Of a stretch of 64,000 nucleotides of DNA, positions 1 to 8,173 are shown one piece after another. Origin of the DNA: Candidatus Eisenbacteria bacterium (lineage in GTDB: Bacteria > Eisenbacteria > RBG-16-71-46 > SZUA-252). The DNA lies in NCBI GenBank assembly GCA_005893305.1, contig VBOZ01000017.1, forward strand, positions 77,635 through 141,634, read 5' to 3'. A program made the position numbers and the translations under genes. The notes beneath the pieces are model-generated. The model saw nothing but the letters and a program-made list of their open reading frames with translations, had not been told where the DNA came from and ran no database searches. How positions within the stretch are numbered: position 1 is the stretch's first letter; every line of letters begins with the position of its first letter.

Positions 1-1138
1 CGATCAAGAAGCTATGCGTTCCGTAGGTGTGGAACAGGGACTGCCAGACCAAGATTCGCAAGATCCCGATCGAGGCGAGGATCGCTCCGAGGCCAAGGCC
101 GGACAAGATCTCTCGGTGCATCACACGCCACCAATCGCGGAGCTTCACCTCGCCGAGCGCCATCGCGCGGATCACGAGCGTCGTGGCCTGGCTGCCCGAA
201 TTGCCGCCGCTCGAGATCACCAGCGGAACGAACAGGGCCAACACGACGGCGCGCGCGATCTCGGCCTCGAAGTAGCCCATCGCGGTCGCCGTCAGGCTCT
301 CGCCCAGGAAGAGAACCGCAAGCCAGCCGGCTCTCTTCCGAATCATGTGGCCGATCCCGACGCGTAGATACGGAGCGTCCAGGGCGGCGGTGCCTCCGAT
401 CTTCTGGATGTCCTCGGTCGCCTCTTCCCGGACGACGTCCACGATGTCATCCAGGGTCACGATCCCCTTCATCCGGCCTTCCTCGTCGACGACGGGGAAG
501 GCCAAATACCGGTGCGCGGCGAAGAGGCGGCTCAGCTCCTCCTGGTCCATCTGCTCGGGCACCGTCACCAGATTCGTCCGCATGATCGCGTCGATTTTCT
601 GGTCGGCCTTGGCCGTGATGAGGTCCCGGTACGAGACCACGCCCAGGAGCTTGTGATCCGGGGAGAGGACGTAGGCGTAGGTGAGCGTCGCCCCCCGGTC
701 CGCGGCGTGGCGCCTCAGGTAGGTGATCGCCTCGTCCACGGTCATGTCCGGCCGCAGGCGCGCGTAGCGCGGGTTCATCAGCCCACCGGCGTCGTCCTCG
801 GCATAGGCCAGGAGCCCGCTCACTTCCTGGCGCGTCGGCTCGTCGAGGAGCGACATCAGGGGCTCGCGCTCCTCCGCGGGAACTTCCTGCACCAAATCCG
901 CGGCGTCGTCGGGCGCCAGGAGCCGGATCCAGGAGCGCCGCTCCGCGGGCGGCAGGCCCAGGAGCAGGTCCGCCTGATCGTGCGCGCTCAGGCCCAGAAA
1001 GAAGTCCTCGGCCTGCGTGCGCTCGAGGGCCCGGAAGCTTTCCAAGCGATCCGAAGGGACGAGGAGCGTCCACGCCTCCTTGAGATCGGAGACCGAGAGC
1101 GGCTCTTCGAGTTCCGTGTCCGGGCTGGAAGTCATCAT
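1..1138 (-). CDS. mgtE: Magnesium transporter MgtE (C-terminus outside the window)
   Basis: MgtE forms a gated Mg2+ channel in the inner membrane. About 379 residues are visible. An N-terminal MgtE domain covers roughly residues 15-130 and includes the family motif AEDDAGGLM. A CBS pair follows (about 135-260), which in this family senses cytosolic Mg2+. The first membrane helices carry the signature SSGGNSGSQATT. The gene runs off the left edge, so the remaining membrane helices are missing. Two adjacent ATG codons (1138 and 1135) could start it; the outer one is used here. It is divergent from the sigma54 activator at 1340, leaving about 200 nt for both promoters. The family call is secure; transport of ions other than Mg2+ cannot be excluded from sequence. 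Confidence 0.93.
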   Translation of the reverse strand, partial: MMTSSPDTELEEPLSVSDLKEAWTLLVPSDRLESFRALERTQAEDFFLGLSAHDQADLLLGLPPAERRSWIRLLAPDDAADLVQEVPAEEREPLMSLLDEPTRQEVSGLLAYAEDDAGGLMNPRYARLRPDMTVDEAITYLRRHAADRGATLTYAYVLSPDHKLLGVVSYRDLITAKADQKIDAIMRTNLVTVPEQMDQEELSRLFAAHRYLAFPVVDEEGRMKGIVTLDDIVDVVREEATEDIQKIGGTAALDAPYLRVGIGHMIRKRAGWLAVLFLGESLTATAMGYFEAEIARAVVLALFVPLVISSGGNSGSQATTLVIRAMALGEVKLRDWWRVMHREILSGLGLGAILASIGILRILVWQSLFHTYGTHSFLI

Positions 1139-1298
1139 GTGAGCTCCCGAGTAAGGGGATCTGCGCGGGCTCGACACGAGCCCGCATCGAAGCGCACGCA
1201 TGGTAGAAGATCGCTTCGGTCCCCATCAACCCCCGTGACGGTCCGGGCGCATTCGCCGGGGGCCGTGGGGTACAATTAGGGGTGAGATGAGCGTCTGA

Positions 1299-1319
1299 GC
1301 GCGCCCAGGAAGGGCGCGC
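1299..1319 (+). promoter_or_regulatory. Perfect 8-bp hairpin in the leader of the sigma54 activator gene
   Basis: GCGCGCCC (1299-1306) and GGGCGCGC (1312-1319) are exact inverted repeats around a 5-nt loop. They lie 20 nt before the ATG at 1340, and the GGGAG ribosome-binding sequence follows at about 1328-1332. A TACAAT hexamer at 1271-1276 resembles a -10 element, but no good -35 was found at the right distance. No T-run follows, so this is not an obvious terminator. A role in mRNA stability, translation or protein binding is inference. Confidence 0.4.
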
Positions 1320-1339
1320 CCGCCCTTGGGAGAAACGCC

Positions 1340-2767
1340 ATGCACACCCGGCACCGCCCCGCGATGCTGGTCGTTGACGATGATCCGGGCTCGTCCGGTC
1401 TCCTCCGCGAAGTGTTCGTGGGGGAGGGCTACGACGTCGTGCTCGCATCGAGCGGGACGGCGGCGCTCGATCTGGCCGCCGCACGGCCGTTCGACATCGT
1501 TCTGAGCGACGTGCAGATGCCGGACATCGACGGCATCGAGGTGCTTCGCCGGCTCCGCCGCCTCACCCCCGACCCGACCGTGATCCTGGTCACCGCGTAC
1601 GGGACCATCGAGACCGCGATCCGCGCGCTCCACGAAGGCGCGTTCGACTACGTCCGAAAGCCGTTCAAGCTCGACGAGGTGCGGCTCTGCGTGGAGCGCG
1701 CGATGGAGCGGAGGGGGCTCCGCGACGCCGCGAAGGGCGACGCGCCGGTACCCCGGCCCAGCATGCTCCCGACGACGGGACCCAAGCGGGCGCGGCCGAT
1801 CGTCGGTTCCCACCCGGGCATGATGGAGCTGATCAAGCTCGTGTCGCGCGTCGCGGGGACGAAGAGCTCGGTCCTCGTCATCGGCGAGAGCGGCACCGGA
1901 AAGGAGCTGATCGCGCGGTCCATCCACGAGGCGAGCCCGCGGCGCGATCGCGCCTTCGTCGCGGTGAGCTGCACCAGCCTCTCCGAGACGCTCCTCGAGA
2001 GCGAGCTGTTCGGACACGTCAAGGGCGCCTTCACGGGGGCGATCGAACGTCGTCCCGGGCTTTTCGTGGAGGCGAATCGGGGAACGGTCTTCCTGGACGA
2101 GGTCGGCGACATGTCGCTCTCGATGCAGGCGAAGCTCCTCCGCGTGCTTCAGGAGCAGGAGATCAAGCCGGTGGGCGGGACCGATACGGTGCCGGTCGAC
2201 CTGCGGGTCGTCGCCGCCACGCACCAGGACCTCGAGGCGTTGGTCGAAGCGAAGCTCTTCCGCGAGGACCTCTACTACCGGCTCAACGTCGTGGCGCTCC
2301 ACGTGCCGGCGCTTCGGGAGCGGCGCGAGGACATTCCGCTCCTGGCCGGACACTTCCTCCGCGAGTACGCGGCACGGTCGGGCCGGCCCCTGCGGGGGTT
2401 TTCCCCGGCCGCCATGGATCTTCTGCTCGCCCATCCTTGGCCGGGGAACGTCCGCGAGCTGGAAAACGTCGTCGAGAGAGCGGTCGCCCTCGCCCCCGGG
2501 TCGATGGTTGAAGTCGGAGACCTGCCGGAAAGGGTGACGGGACGTGCGGAGGCGGGGCAATCCGCGTCTCCATCCCAGCCACGACAGACCCTCGATGAGA
2601 TGGCCTGCCAGTACGTGCTGCGCGTGCTCGAGCAGTCGAAGGGAAACAAGTCGGAGGCGGCGCGGGTTCTCGGGGTTCCTCGTAGGACGCTCTATCGAAT
2701 GCTGGAGCGCTACGCGGAGGCGGGAAGAATCTCCGATGTGAGCCACGGAAGTACTTCTGTGCATTGA
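1340..2767 (+). CDS. NtrC-family sigma54-dependent response regulator
   Basis: This is a 475-residue bacterial enhancer-binding protein with the complete three-domain layout. The receiver domain (about 8-120) has the acidic pocket D13-D15, phosphoacceptor D57 in LSDVQMP, T85 and K107. The AAA+ domain has Walker A GESGTGKE (182-189), the sigma54-contacting GAFTGA loop (229-234) and Walker B VFLDE (250-254). The C-terminus carries a Fis-type helix-turn-helix (about 436-456, NKSEAARVLGVPRRTLYR). It should open sigma54 promoters when phosphorylated. No histidine kinase is adjacent, so its partner and input are unknown. A ribosome-binding GGGAG sits about 8 nt before the ATG; an internal ATG at 1364 is less likely. 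A sigma54-like promoter begins directly after its stop, and a near-perfect one precedes the pilin operon at 56.2 kb. Both are candidate targets. Confidence 0.95.
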   Translation: MHTRHRPAMLVVDDDPGSSGLLREVFVGEGYDVVLASSGTAALDLAAARPFDIVLSDVQMPDIDGIEVLRRLRRLTPDPTVILVTAYGTIETAIRALHEGAFDYVRKPFKLDEVRLCVERAMERRGLRDAAKGDAPVPRPSMLPTTGPKRARPIVGSHPGMMELIKLVSRVAGTKSSVLVIGESGTGKELIARSIHEASPRRDRAFVAVSCTSLSETLLESELFGHVKGAFTGAIERRPGLFVEANRGTVFLDEVGDMSLSMQAKLLRVLQEQEIKPVGGTDTVPVDLRVVAATHQDLEALVEAKLFREDLYYRLNVVALHVPALRERREDIPLLAGHFLREYAARSGRPLRGFSPAAMDLLLAHPWPGNVRELENVVERAVALAPGSMVEVGDLPERVTGRAEAGQSASPSQPRQTLDEMACQYVLRVLEQSKGNKSEAARVLGVPRRTLYRMLERYAEAGRISDVSHGSTSVH

Positions 2768-2783
2768 TGGCACATGTCCAGCA
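2768..2783 (+). promoter_or_regulatory. Possible sigma54 (-24/-12) promoter directly after the activator gene
   Basis: TGGCAC at 2768-2773 is followed by five bases and then CAGCA (2779-2783). The GG and GC dinucleotides are exactly 12 nt apart, as in the consensus TGGCAC-N5-TTGC. The -24 half is perfect and the -12 half keeps only GC. It starts on the base after the activator's stop codon. No gene begins soon after it: the next CDS is about 450 nt away. It would therefore drive a long leader, an RNA, or nothing. Confidence 0.35.
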
Positions 2784-3234
2784 ATCTGTCGCCTGGTATC
2801 ATCTTAGCGTGATATACCGTTCTTGGCTGCGCAGATCAGGCACAATCATCCTACGGCGAACAAAGGCGGGCCTTCGCCCCAACATGTCGCGGGGGCTCGT
2901 AACCCTCTCGATCGGAGCAAGTTGAGCTCTCGAATGGAAACCTCCATGCGGCCACGCCGCGTGGCATGGGCTGTGCTACCACGAAGCGGACGTCCACATA
3001 CGGGATTCCGGCCTATCGGCTCGAGCCCAGCGTGGCCTGCACGTGTTAGTCAGACACCCACCGACATCTCTTCCGGACACGAGGCCACGCTCTGGGTTCA
3101 TGCCGATGAGGTCAATGGCCCTTGGCTGCTGACGGCAGCCTCGCGATGCTTCTGCCCCCCACACTTCGCGAGAACCGTCCGCCGGGGGCCTAAATTTTTC
3201 TTCCGCGCGGACGCGGACCATTTCTAAGCCTCCC
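2784..3234. other. Gene-free stretch between the activator and the isomerase gene
   Basis: No convincing gene is seen here. The composition is visibly less GC-rich than the surroundings. An open frame of about 134 codons (2823-3227) has no recognisable domain, no ribosome-binding site and erratic composition. The stretch contains a dyad GCCACGC-C-GCGTGGC (2951-2965), which could be a protein-binding palindrome or an RNA hairpin. It also holds an AT-rich TAAATTTTT run near 3191-3199, 36 nt before the next gene. No tmRNA, RNase P, SRP RNA or 6S RNA landmark was recognised on either strand. It probably holds the promoter of the downstream gene and possibly an untranslated RNA. Confidence 0.5.
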
Positions 3235-6200
3235 GTGTTCGTGATCCGCCCCGTCCACCTCCGTCCCCTCCGCCCGCTTGCCTTCGCGATCCTCTTCGCC
3301 GCGGCGGTCGTGGTATCCGCCGTGACGCTTGGGGGCGCGGAGCCCCCGAAGTCGGCCTCGCCCGCCGCCCCGTCGCCGCGATCGCACGCGCGCAGGTCCT
3401 CGCCCAAGGCCGCGGCGCCCGCGGCGGTGCCGCCGGAGCAGATCGGCATCGTCGACGGGATTCCGATCTTGCAGGTCGAGTGGGATCGCCTCGCGAAGCC
3501 GTACTTCGAGGAGATCCAGGCCCGCGCCGGGCGATCGTTGAACGACGAGGAGCGGAAGCTCCTCCAGAAGAACGTCCTCGACGAGCTTATTCGGGAGCGT
3601 CTGTGGCTCGCGGACGCACAGCGGCGCGGAATGAAGGTGACCGAGGCCGAGATCGACGCCCGGATGAAGCAGAGCGACTTCTTCAAGACCGGCGGCAAGC
3701 TGGATGAGGCCAAGTTCCAAGCCTTCAAGCACTCTACCTCCTCCAACTATCCCGAGCTTCGTTTCCAGGCGGAGCGGGGGCTTCTTCTCGAGGAGTACGT
3801 GCGCTGGATGGAGCGCCGGTTCGGGCCGCGCGAAGCCGAGCTCAAGAAGACGTTCGAAGAGCGGACCACGCAGGCTTCGATCGACTACATCGTTCTCGGT
3901 CCCGACGCGGTCTCGCTCGACCCCGAAGCCACGCCCGCCCAGGTCCGCGCCTATTACGACGCCCACCCCGACGAGTTCATGAGTGGGGAGGAGGCGCGCA
4001 TCCAGTACATCCGCGTTTCGGCCGTGCCCGAGGGCGCCGCGAGCGATTCCGCGCGCGAGGCGGCCGGGCGGGTCGCGATGAAGACCGCCGGCGATCTCCT
4101 CGCCGCGGTGAAGGCGGGCCTGCTCCCTGAGAACGCGGCGAAGCCGCACGGAGGGGTGCACGAGTCCGGATGGTTCCGTCTGAACGAGCCGGTCCGGGGA
4201 CTCGGCCGGTCGGACGCGCTGGTCGCGCTCGTTCGGGCCACCCGACCGGGCGAGTGGGCCGAGGAGCCGATCCGCATCGGACCCTTCGTCGTCGTGGTGC
4301 GCTTGGCCGAGCGCCACGACACGGCCAGACTCCCGTTCCGGGACGTGGTCACGCAGGCAAAGAGGAAGGCCGACGCTGAAGTGCGTGACGCGTCGATCGA
4401 TTCGCTGGCGCGGGCCGAGGTCCGGCTCCATCCCGACGTCTACGCCGTGCCGCGCGTGTCGGCGTCGATCCTGGCCCGCGGCGTCGACTCCTTCGATGCG
4501 GGCCGCCCGCCGACCGCCAAGGACGTGGAGAAGCGCCTCGACCGGCTCCGCCGGGAGCTGAAGCACTCGGGCTCGGAGCGCGCGTGGGCCGACTCGGCGC
4601 GCCCGGGCATTGCCGATCTCATCCGGCGGGAGCGCCGGCTCGACCAGGCGTGGCGCACGCTGCGCGAGGCCGGGGTTCGCCTGAAGGACAGGGAAGATCG
4701 AGCGCGGGTCGCGGCGCGCTACGCGGCGGCGGTCAGGGAGATCACGCTCTATCGGGGCGAGCCGCTTCCCGGACCGCTCCTCGTGGAAGGGAACCTGCTC
4801 GACACGCTCTATACGCTCCGCCCGGGCGATGTCCTCGGGCCGAGGGTGAATGGCGACTCGGTCTTCGTGGTCCGGGTGGATTCCCTCGATCTAGGCTACG
4901 TGCCGCCGTACGAGGCGGTCCGTGCCGCCGCGCGCGCCGCTGCGACGGAGCAGCGGCGTCAGCGCCTCGAGAGCGAAGCGGAGAGCTACTTCCGCGAGCA
5001 CCGCGGCGACTATCGCACCCCGACGCGCTGGGTCATCGACGCCGTGGCCTTCCGGAGGGCGAAACCCCAGGACGTCAAGGTGTCTGCGGACTCGATCGCC
5101 GCCTACTGGCGCTCCAACCCGCTCGAATTCACTGTGCCGGGAAGAGCCCACGTGCGACACATCCTCGTGGCGTTCCGCGCGGCGGACGGCGCCGGCGCCC
5201 GCGAGGCGGCGCGCCAGAAGGCGCTCGCCGCGCGAAAGCGGATCGCGGACGGGGAAGACTTTGCCGCGGTGGCACGCGAGGTCTCCGAGGACACCGGGTC
5301 CGCGTCCAAGGGCGGAGACTTGGGCGAGCTGACGCGAGGGTCGGTGGCGAAGGAGTTCGGCGACGTCGCCTTCACGACTCCCGTCGGTGAGCTGAGCCAG
5401 GTGTTCGAAACCCGGTTCGGATTCCACGTCCTGGAGGTCGAGAGCCGGAAAGCGGAGCGCCTTCGACCGCTCGGCGAATGCGAGGAGGAGATCCAGGGCG
5501 TCCTGGGCGGAGCGGTCGCCGACTCCTCGGCCCGGACCGGCGCGCTAAAGCTGATCGCCGCGGCGTCGGAGCCCGGCGCGAATTTCGAATCGCTCGCGGC
5601 GGCGTACGGCGGCGCGAAGCGGTCGAATCCGGTCGGGGCAAACGAGCCGATCGAGGGGATCGGGGCGGCGCCGTGGCTCGAGAAGACGGTCGGCTCGCTT
5701 CCCGACGGCGGCGTCGCGCCGGAGCCGATCGAGCTCCCCGACGGCTACGTGGTCGTTCGACGCGTGCGGGAGGTGCCGCCCGGTCCGGCCACCTTCGAGG
5801 ATGTGAAGGAACGACTGATGGCGGAGCGGCAGCTCCGCCGCCGCCGCGCGGTCGCGGATTCGCTGGATGCACGGTACCGGGCCGCGTTCCTCGCGGGGGC
5901 GAACCCCGAATCGCTCTTCGCCGGCCTCGGGGGCCTTCGCGTGAGCAAGCAGTTCGGGCGCGAGGGACCGATCCCGGATTTGAGCCGGGATCCCGCCCTC
6001 GCGCGGGATTCCACGTTTCTGAGCCGGGTCTTTTCATCCGAGCCCGGCACGCCGCTCCCGCCGATACGCGGGAGCATGGGGACGCTCTATGCCGTCGTGG
6101 ACACGGTGGAGGTCCAGCCCCCCGCCGAGTTCGCCAAGCACCGCGACACGCTTCTCCGCGAGCTGGTCGACCAGCGGGTGGAGGCCTGGACGCAGCGGCT

Positions 6201-6258
6201 GCGCGCCAAGGCGCCGATCCGGATTCATAGGAAGGAGCTCCGGGCTCAGCTCGGCTGA
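3235..6258 (+). CDS. Exported parvulin-type peptidyl-prolyl isomerase / chaperone (SurA/PpiD-like)
   Basis: The 1007-residue protein starts with a signal/anchor segment (about residues 10-35, FAILFAAAVVVSAVTLGG). A SurA-N-like helical chaperone domain follows (about 55-220). A clear PpiC/rotamase domain lies at about 635-740, with HVRHILV, a KGGDLGEL-type loop and a closing GFHVLEVESR. A degenerate parvulin-like module is visible near 255-375 and a further partial one near 780-860. It should act outside the cytoplasmic membrane on unfolded envelope proteins. At 1007 residues it is far longer than SurA (about 430) or PpiD (about 620). The start is GTG at 3235, with another GTG two codons later; neither has a clear ribosome-binding site. 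It is not in an overlapping operon with its neighbours. Confidence 0.85.
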   Translation: MFVIRPVHLRPLRPLAFAILFAAAVVVSAVTLGGAEPPKSASPAAPSPRSHARRSSPKAAAPAAVPPEQIGIVDGIPILQVEWDRLAKPYFEEIQARAGRSLNDEERKLLQKNVLDELIRERLWLADAQRRGMKVTEAEIDARMKQSDFFKTGGKLDEAKFQAFKHSTSSNYPELRFQAERGLLLEEYVRWMERRFGPREAELKKTFEERTTQASIDYIVLGPDAVSLDPEATPAQVRAYYDAHPDEFMSGEEARIQYIRVSAVPEGAASDSAREAAGRVAMKTAGDLLAAVKAGLLPENAAKPHGGVHESGWFRLNEPVRGLGRSDALVALVRATRPGEWAEEPIRIGPFVVVVRLAERHDTARLPFRDVVTQAKRKADAEVRDASIDSLARAEVRLHPDVYAVPRVSASILARGVDSFDAGRPPTAKDVEKRLDRLRRELKHSGSERAWADSARPGIADLIRRERRLDQAWRTLREAGVRLKDREDRARVAARYAAAVREITLYRGEPLPGPLLVEGNLLDTLYTLRPGDVLGPRVNGDSVFVVRVDSLDLGYVPPYEAVRAAARAAATEQRRQRLESEAESYFREHRGDYRTPTRWVIDAVAFRRAKPQDVKVSADSIAAYWRSNPLEFTVPGRAHVRHILVAFRAADGAGAREAARQKALAARKRIADGEDFAAVAREVSEDTGSASKGGDLGELTRGSVAKEFGDVAFTTPVGELSQVFETRFGFHVLEVESRKAERLRPLGECEEEIQGVLGGAVADSSARTGALKLIAAASEPGANFESLAAAYGGAKRSNPVGANEPIEGIGAAPWLEKTVGSLPDGGVAPEPIELPDGYVVVRRVREVPPGPATFEDVKERLMAERQLRRRRAVADSLDARYRAAFLAGANPESLFAGLGGLRVSKQFGREGPIPDLSRDPALARDSTFLSRVFSSEPGTPLPPIRGSMGTLYAVVDTVEVQPPAEFAKHRDTLLRELVDQRVEAWTQRLRAKAPIRIHRKELRAQLG

Positions 6259-6358
6259 CGCCCGGGTCGAACGCCCTTGCGGCGCGCCGACCCGGCGCGT
6301 AGCATCTCAGTTCCTCGCGTTTCGCCTCGCCGTGGTCCCGCTCCCGAAAGGGGCGGTC

Positions 6359-7045
6359 ATGCAGCGGGAACAGAACCTCAACATTCGTGACATGGAAGAA
6401 GCGGATCGGCCGCGCGAGCGCCTGCTCGAGCTGGGCCCCGGCGTCCTGAGCGACGCGGACTTGATCGCCGTCCTCTTCGGCAGCGGGAGCGCGGGGGAGA
6501 GCGTGCTGGAGACCGCAACCCGAGTCGCGCGCTCCGTCAACCTGCGCCGGCTTCCCCAGGTCGCGGTGGAGGAGCTGCTCGCGGTCAAGAGGATGGAGCC
6601 CGCGCGCGCGGCCCAGCTTCTCGCGGCCGCCGAGATCGGGCGCCGGCTCTGGCCCGAGGGCGATCAGATCCCGCTCATCCGGGGGCCGGAGAGCGTCTAC
6701 GAGCTCACCCACGACATCCGGAGCTCGAACCGCGAGCACTTCGTGGGCTTCTATCTGAATTCCAGAAATCAGGTGCTGCGCCGCGAGATCATCTCGATCG
6801 GGAGCTTGAACGCGAGCATCGTCCATCCTCGGGAGGTCTTCGTCCCTGCCATCGCCGTTTCGGCCGCGAGCCTGATCCTTGCCCACAACCACCCGTCGGG
6901 CGATGCGACACCGAGCGAGGAGGATCTTGCCATCACGCGACGGATTCAGGAAGCTGGGCGCCTGCTCGGGATCGAGCTGCTCGACCACGTCGTCGTCGCG
7001 CGGGAGGCGTACATGAGCTTCAAGGAGCGGAGACTCTTGCGGTGA
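6359..7045 (+). CDS. radC: RadC/UPF0758 JAB-domain protein
   Basis: This is a 228-residue RadC-family protein. The N-terminal helix-hairpin-helix-like part (about 10-90) leads into a JAB/MPN metal-binding domain. That domain contains the family motif EHFVGFYLNSRN and the metal ligands in HNHPSGDATPSEED (about 177-190). The historical DNA-repair role of RadC is weakly supported and the true activity is unknown. The ATG at 6359 is chosen because an AAAGGGG stretch lies 8 nt upstream and the protein then has normal family length. Its stop overlaps the GTG of the next gene (GTGA), so the two are probably co-transcribed. Confidence 0.92.
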   Translation: MQREQNLNIRDMEEADRPRERLLELGPGVLSDADLIAVLFGSGSAGESVLETATRVARSVNLRRLPQVAVEELLAVKRMEPARAAQLLAAAEIGRRLWPEGDQIPLIRGPESVYELTHDIRSSNREHFVGFYLNSRNQVLRREIISIGSLNASIVHPREVFVPAIAVSAASLILAHNHPSGDATPSEEDLAITRRIQEAGRLLGIELLDHVVVAREAYMSFKERRLLR

Positions 7046-8166
7046 GCGCGCCGCGCGCGGAACGCTCCCCGGTCCTGAGGCCCGCTTTCACCCTGGGCCT
7101 CACCCTGGCCCTAGGACTCGCGCTCGGGCTCGCGGGCTGCTCCGGATCGAAGCCCGGCGTTGGGCTGTCGCCCCCGGCTGCCGCGCCCCCGGCTGCCGCG
7201 CCACGCGCCCCCATCGACGACGGGGCCGGCCCCGACGCGCTGGTCGCCCTCGCCGATTCGGCGGTGGCCGCCGCGGAGCCCGATCTTGCGCGGCGCGCCC
7301 TCGAGCGCGCGGTCCAGGCGGCGCCGCAGAGCGCGGCGGTTCACCTGGGATACGGGCGCTACTACACCGCGATCCTGCGTTACAAGGACGCCAAGGCCGA
7401 GCTCGACCGCGCGGCCGAGCTCGAGCCTGCGAGCCCCGAGCCGCCCTACTGGCTCGGCGTCGCCTACCTGAAAGCGGGAGAGAAGGAGCAGGCGTTTCGA
7501 TCACTCTCCCGGGCGCTCCGCCTGGATCCGATCCACGCCGGCGCGCGGGCGGCGATCCGTCCAATACTCGAGGCCCGCTACCGGGGCGCGGGCATCCCCG
7601 GTGAGTACGCCGCGCTCGCCGAGCATTCCACCGTTTCGCGCGGGGAGCTTGGAGTCATGCTCGCGGTGGAGCTGGGAGTCGATCCGGATCGGTCGGTCTG
7701 GCGTGCCGAGGAGGTTCATCGGACCGACTGGGCCGTCCTCGACGGGGCGTGGGGCTCGCGCTGGCTCCGCGCCTCCGTCGCGCGGGGCTGGATCGGCCCG
7801 ATGGCGGACCGGGACCTCCATCTGGACGACCCGGTGACACGCGGCGCGCTGGCCATGCTGCTCACCGAGATCGAGGTGGCCTCGCCGGCACCGGCCCGTC
7901 CGGATACCGCGGCCGTTTCCGCCCGAGCTTCCGGCGTGAGCGCCATTCCGGCGGAGTTCCCGGATCTGGGACCTCGGCATTATCTGGGGCGGGCCGCATC
8001 GGTCGCGGCGCGGCTGGGTCTCCCGCTCCGCGATGGGGGGCGCTTCGAGCCTCAAGCCTTTGCGGCCGGCTTCGAGGCGCTGCTCGGCATTCGTGGCTTG
8101 GCCCGAGCGATCGGGGCGACGCCCATTGTTTCAGGGGAAGCCGACGAGGTCTCTCTGGTAAAATAG
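7042..8166 (+). CDS. Lipoprotein with TPR repeats and SLH-like C-terminal repeats
   Basis: The 374-residue product has a lipoprotein signal: a hydrophobic stretch ending in GLALGLAGC, with the lipid-bearing Cys near residue 33. A low-complexity Ala/Pro linker follows, then TPR-like helices (about 70-170; LGYGRYYTAILRYKDAKAEL and PPYWLGVAYLKAGEKEQAF). The C-terminal half has two to three repeats resembling S-layer homology modules, with VSRGELGVML, then W-x2-A-S-V-A-R-G and PVTRGALAML, then FPDLGPRHYL and GRFEPQ. SLH modules normally bind cell-wall-linked polymers, so a periplasmic or wall-facing scaffold is plausible. The GTG start overlaps the radC stop. No enzymatic motif was seen. Confidence 0.75.
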   Translation: MSAPRAERSPVLRPAFTLGLTLALGLALGLAGCSGSKPGVGLSPPAAAPPAAAPRAPIDDGAGPDALVALADSAVAAAEPDLARRALERAVQAAPQSAAVHLGYGRYYTAILRYKDAKAELDRAAELEPASPEPPYWLGVAYLKAGEKEQAFRSLSRALRLDPIHAGARAAIRPILEARYRGAGIPGEYAALAEHSTVSRGELGVMLAVELGVDPDRSVWRAEEVHRTDWAVLDGAWGSRWLRASVARGWIGPMADRDLHLDDPVTRGALAMLLTEIEVASPAPARPDTAAVSARASGVSAIPAEFPDLGPRHYLGRAASVAARLGLPLRDGGRFEPQAFAAGFEALLGIRGLARAIGATPIVSGEADEVSLVK

Positions 8167-8173
8167 TACCCAT

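Noticed and set aside
2951-2965. Dyad GCCACGC-C-GCGTGGC read as an intrinsic terminator of the activator gene
   Set aside because: No T-run follows and it lies about 180 nt after the stop codon. It is kept only as a possible operator or RNA hairpin.
2823-3227. Open frame of about 134 codons in the gene-free stretch
   Set aside because: No domain, no ribosome-binding site, irregular composition and no operon link.
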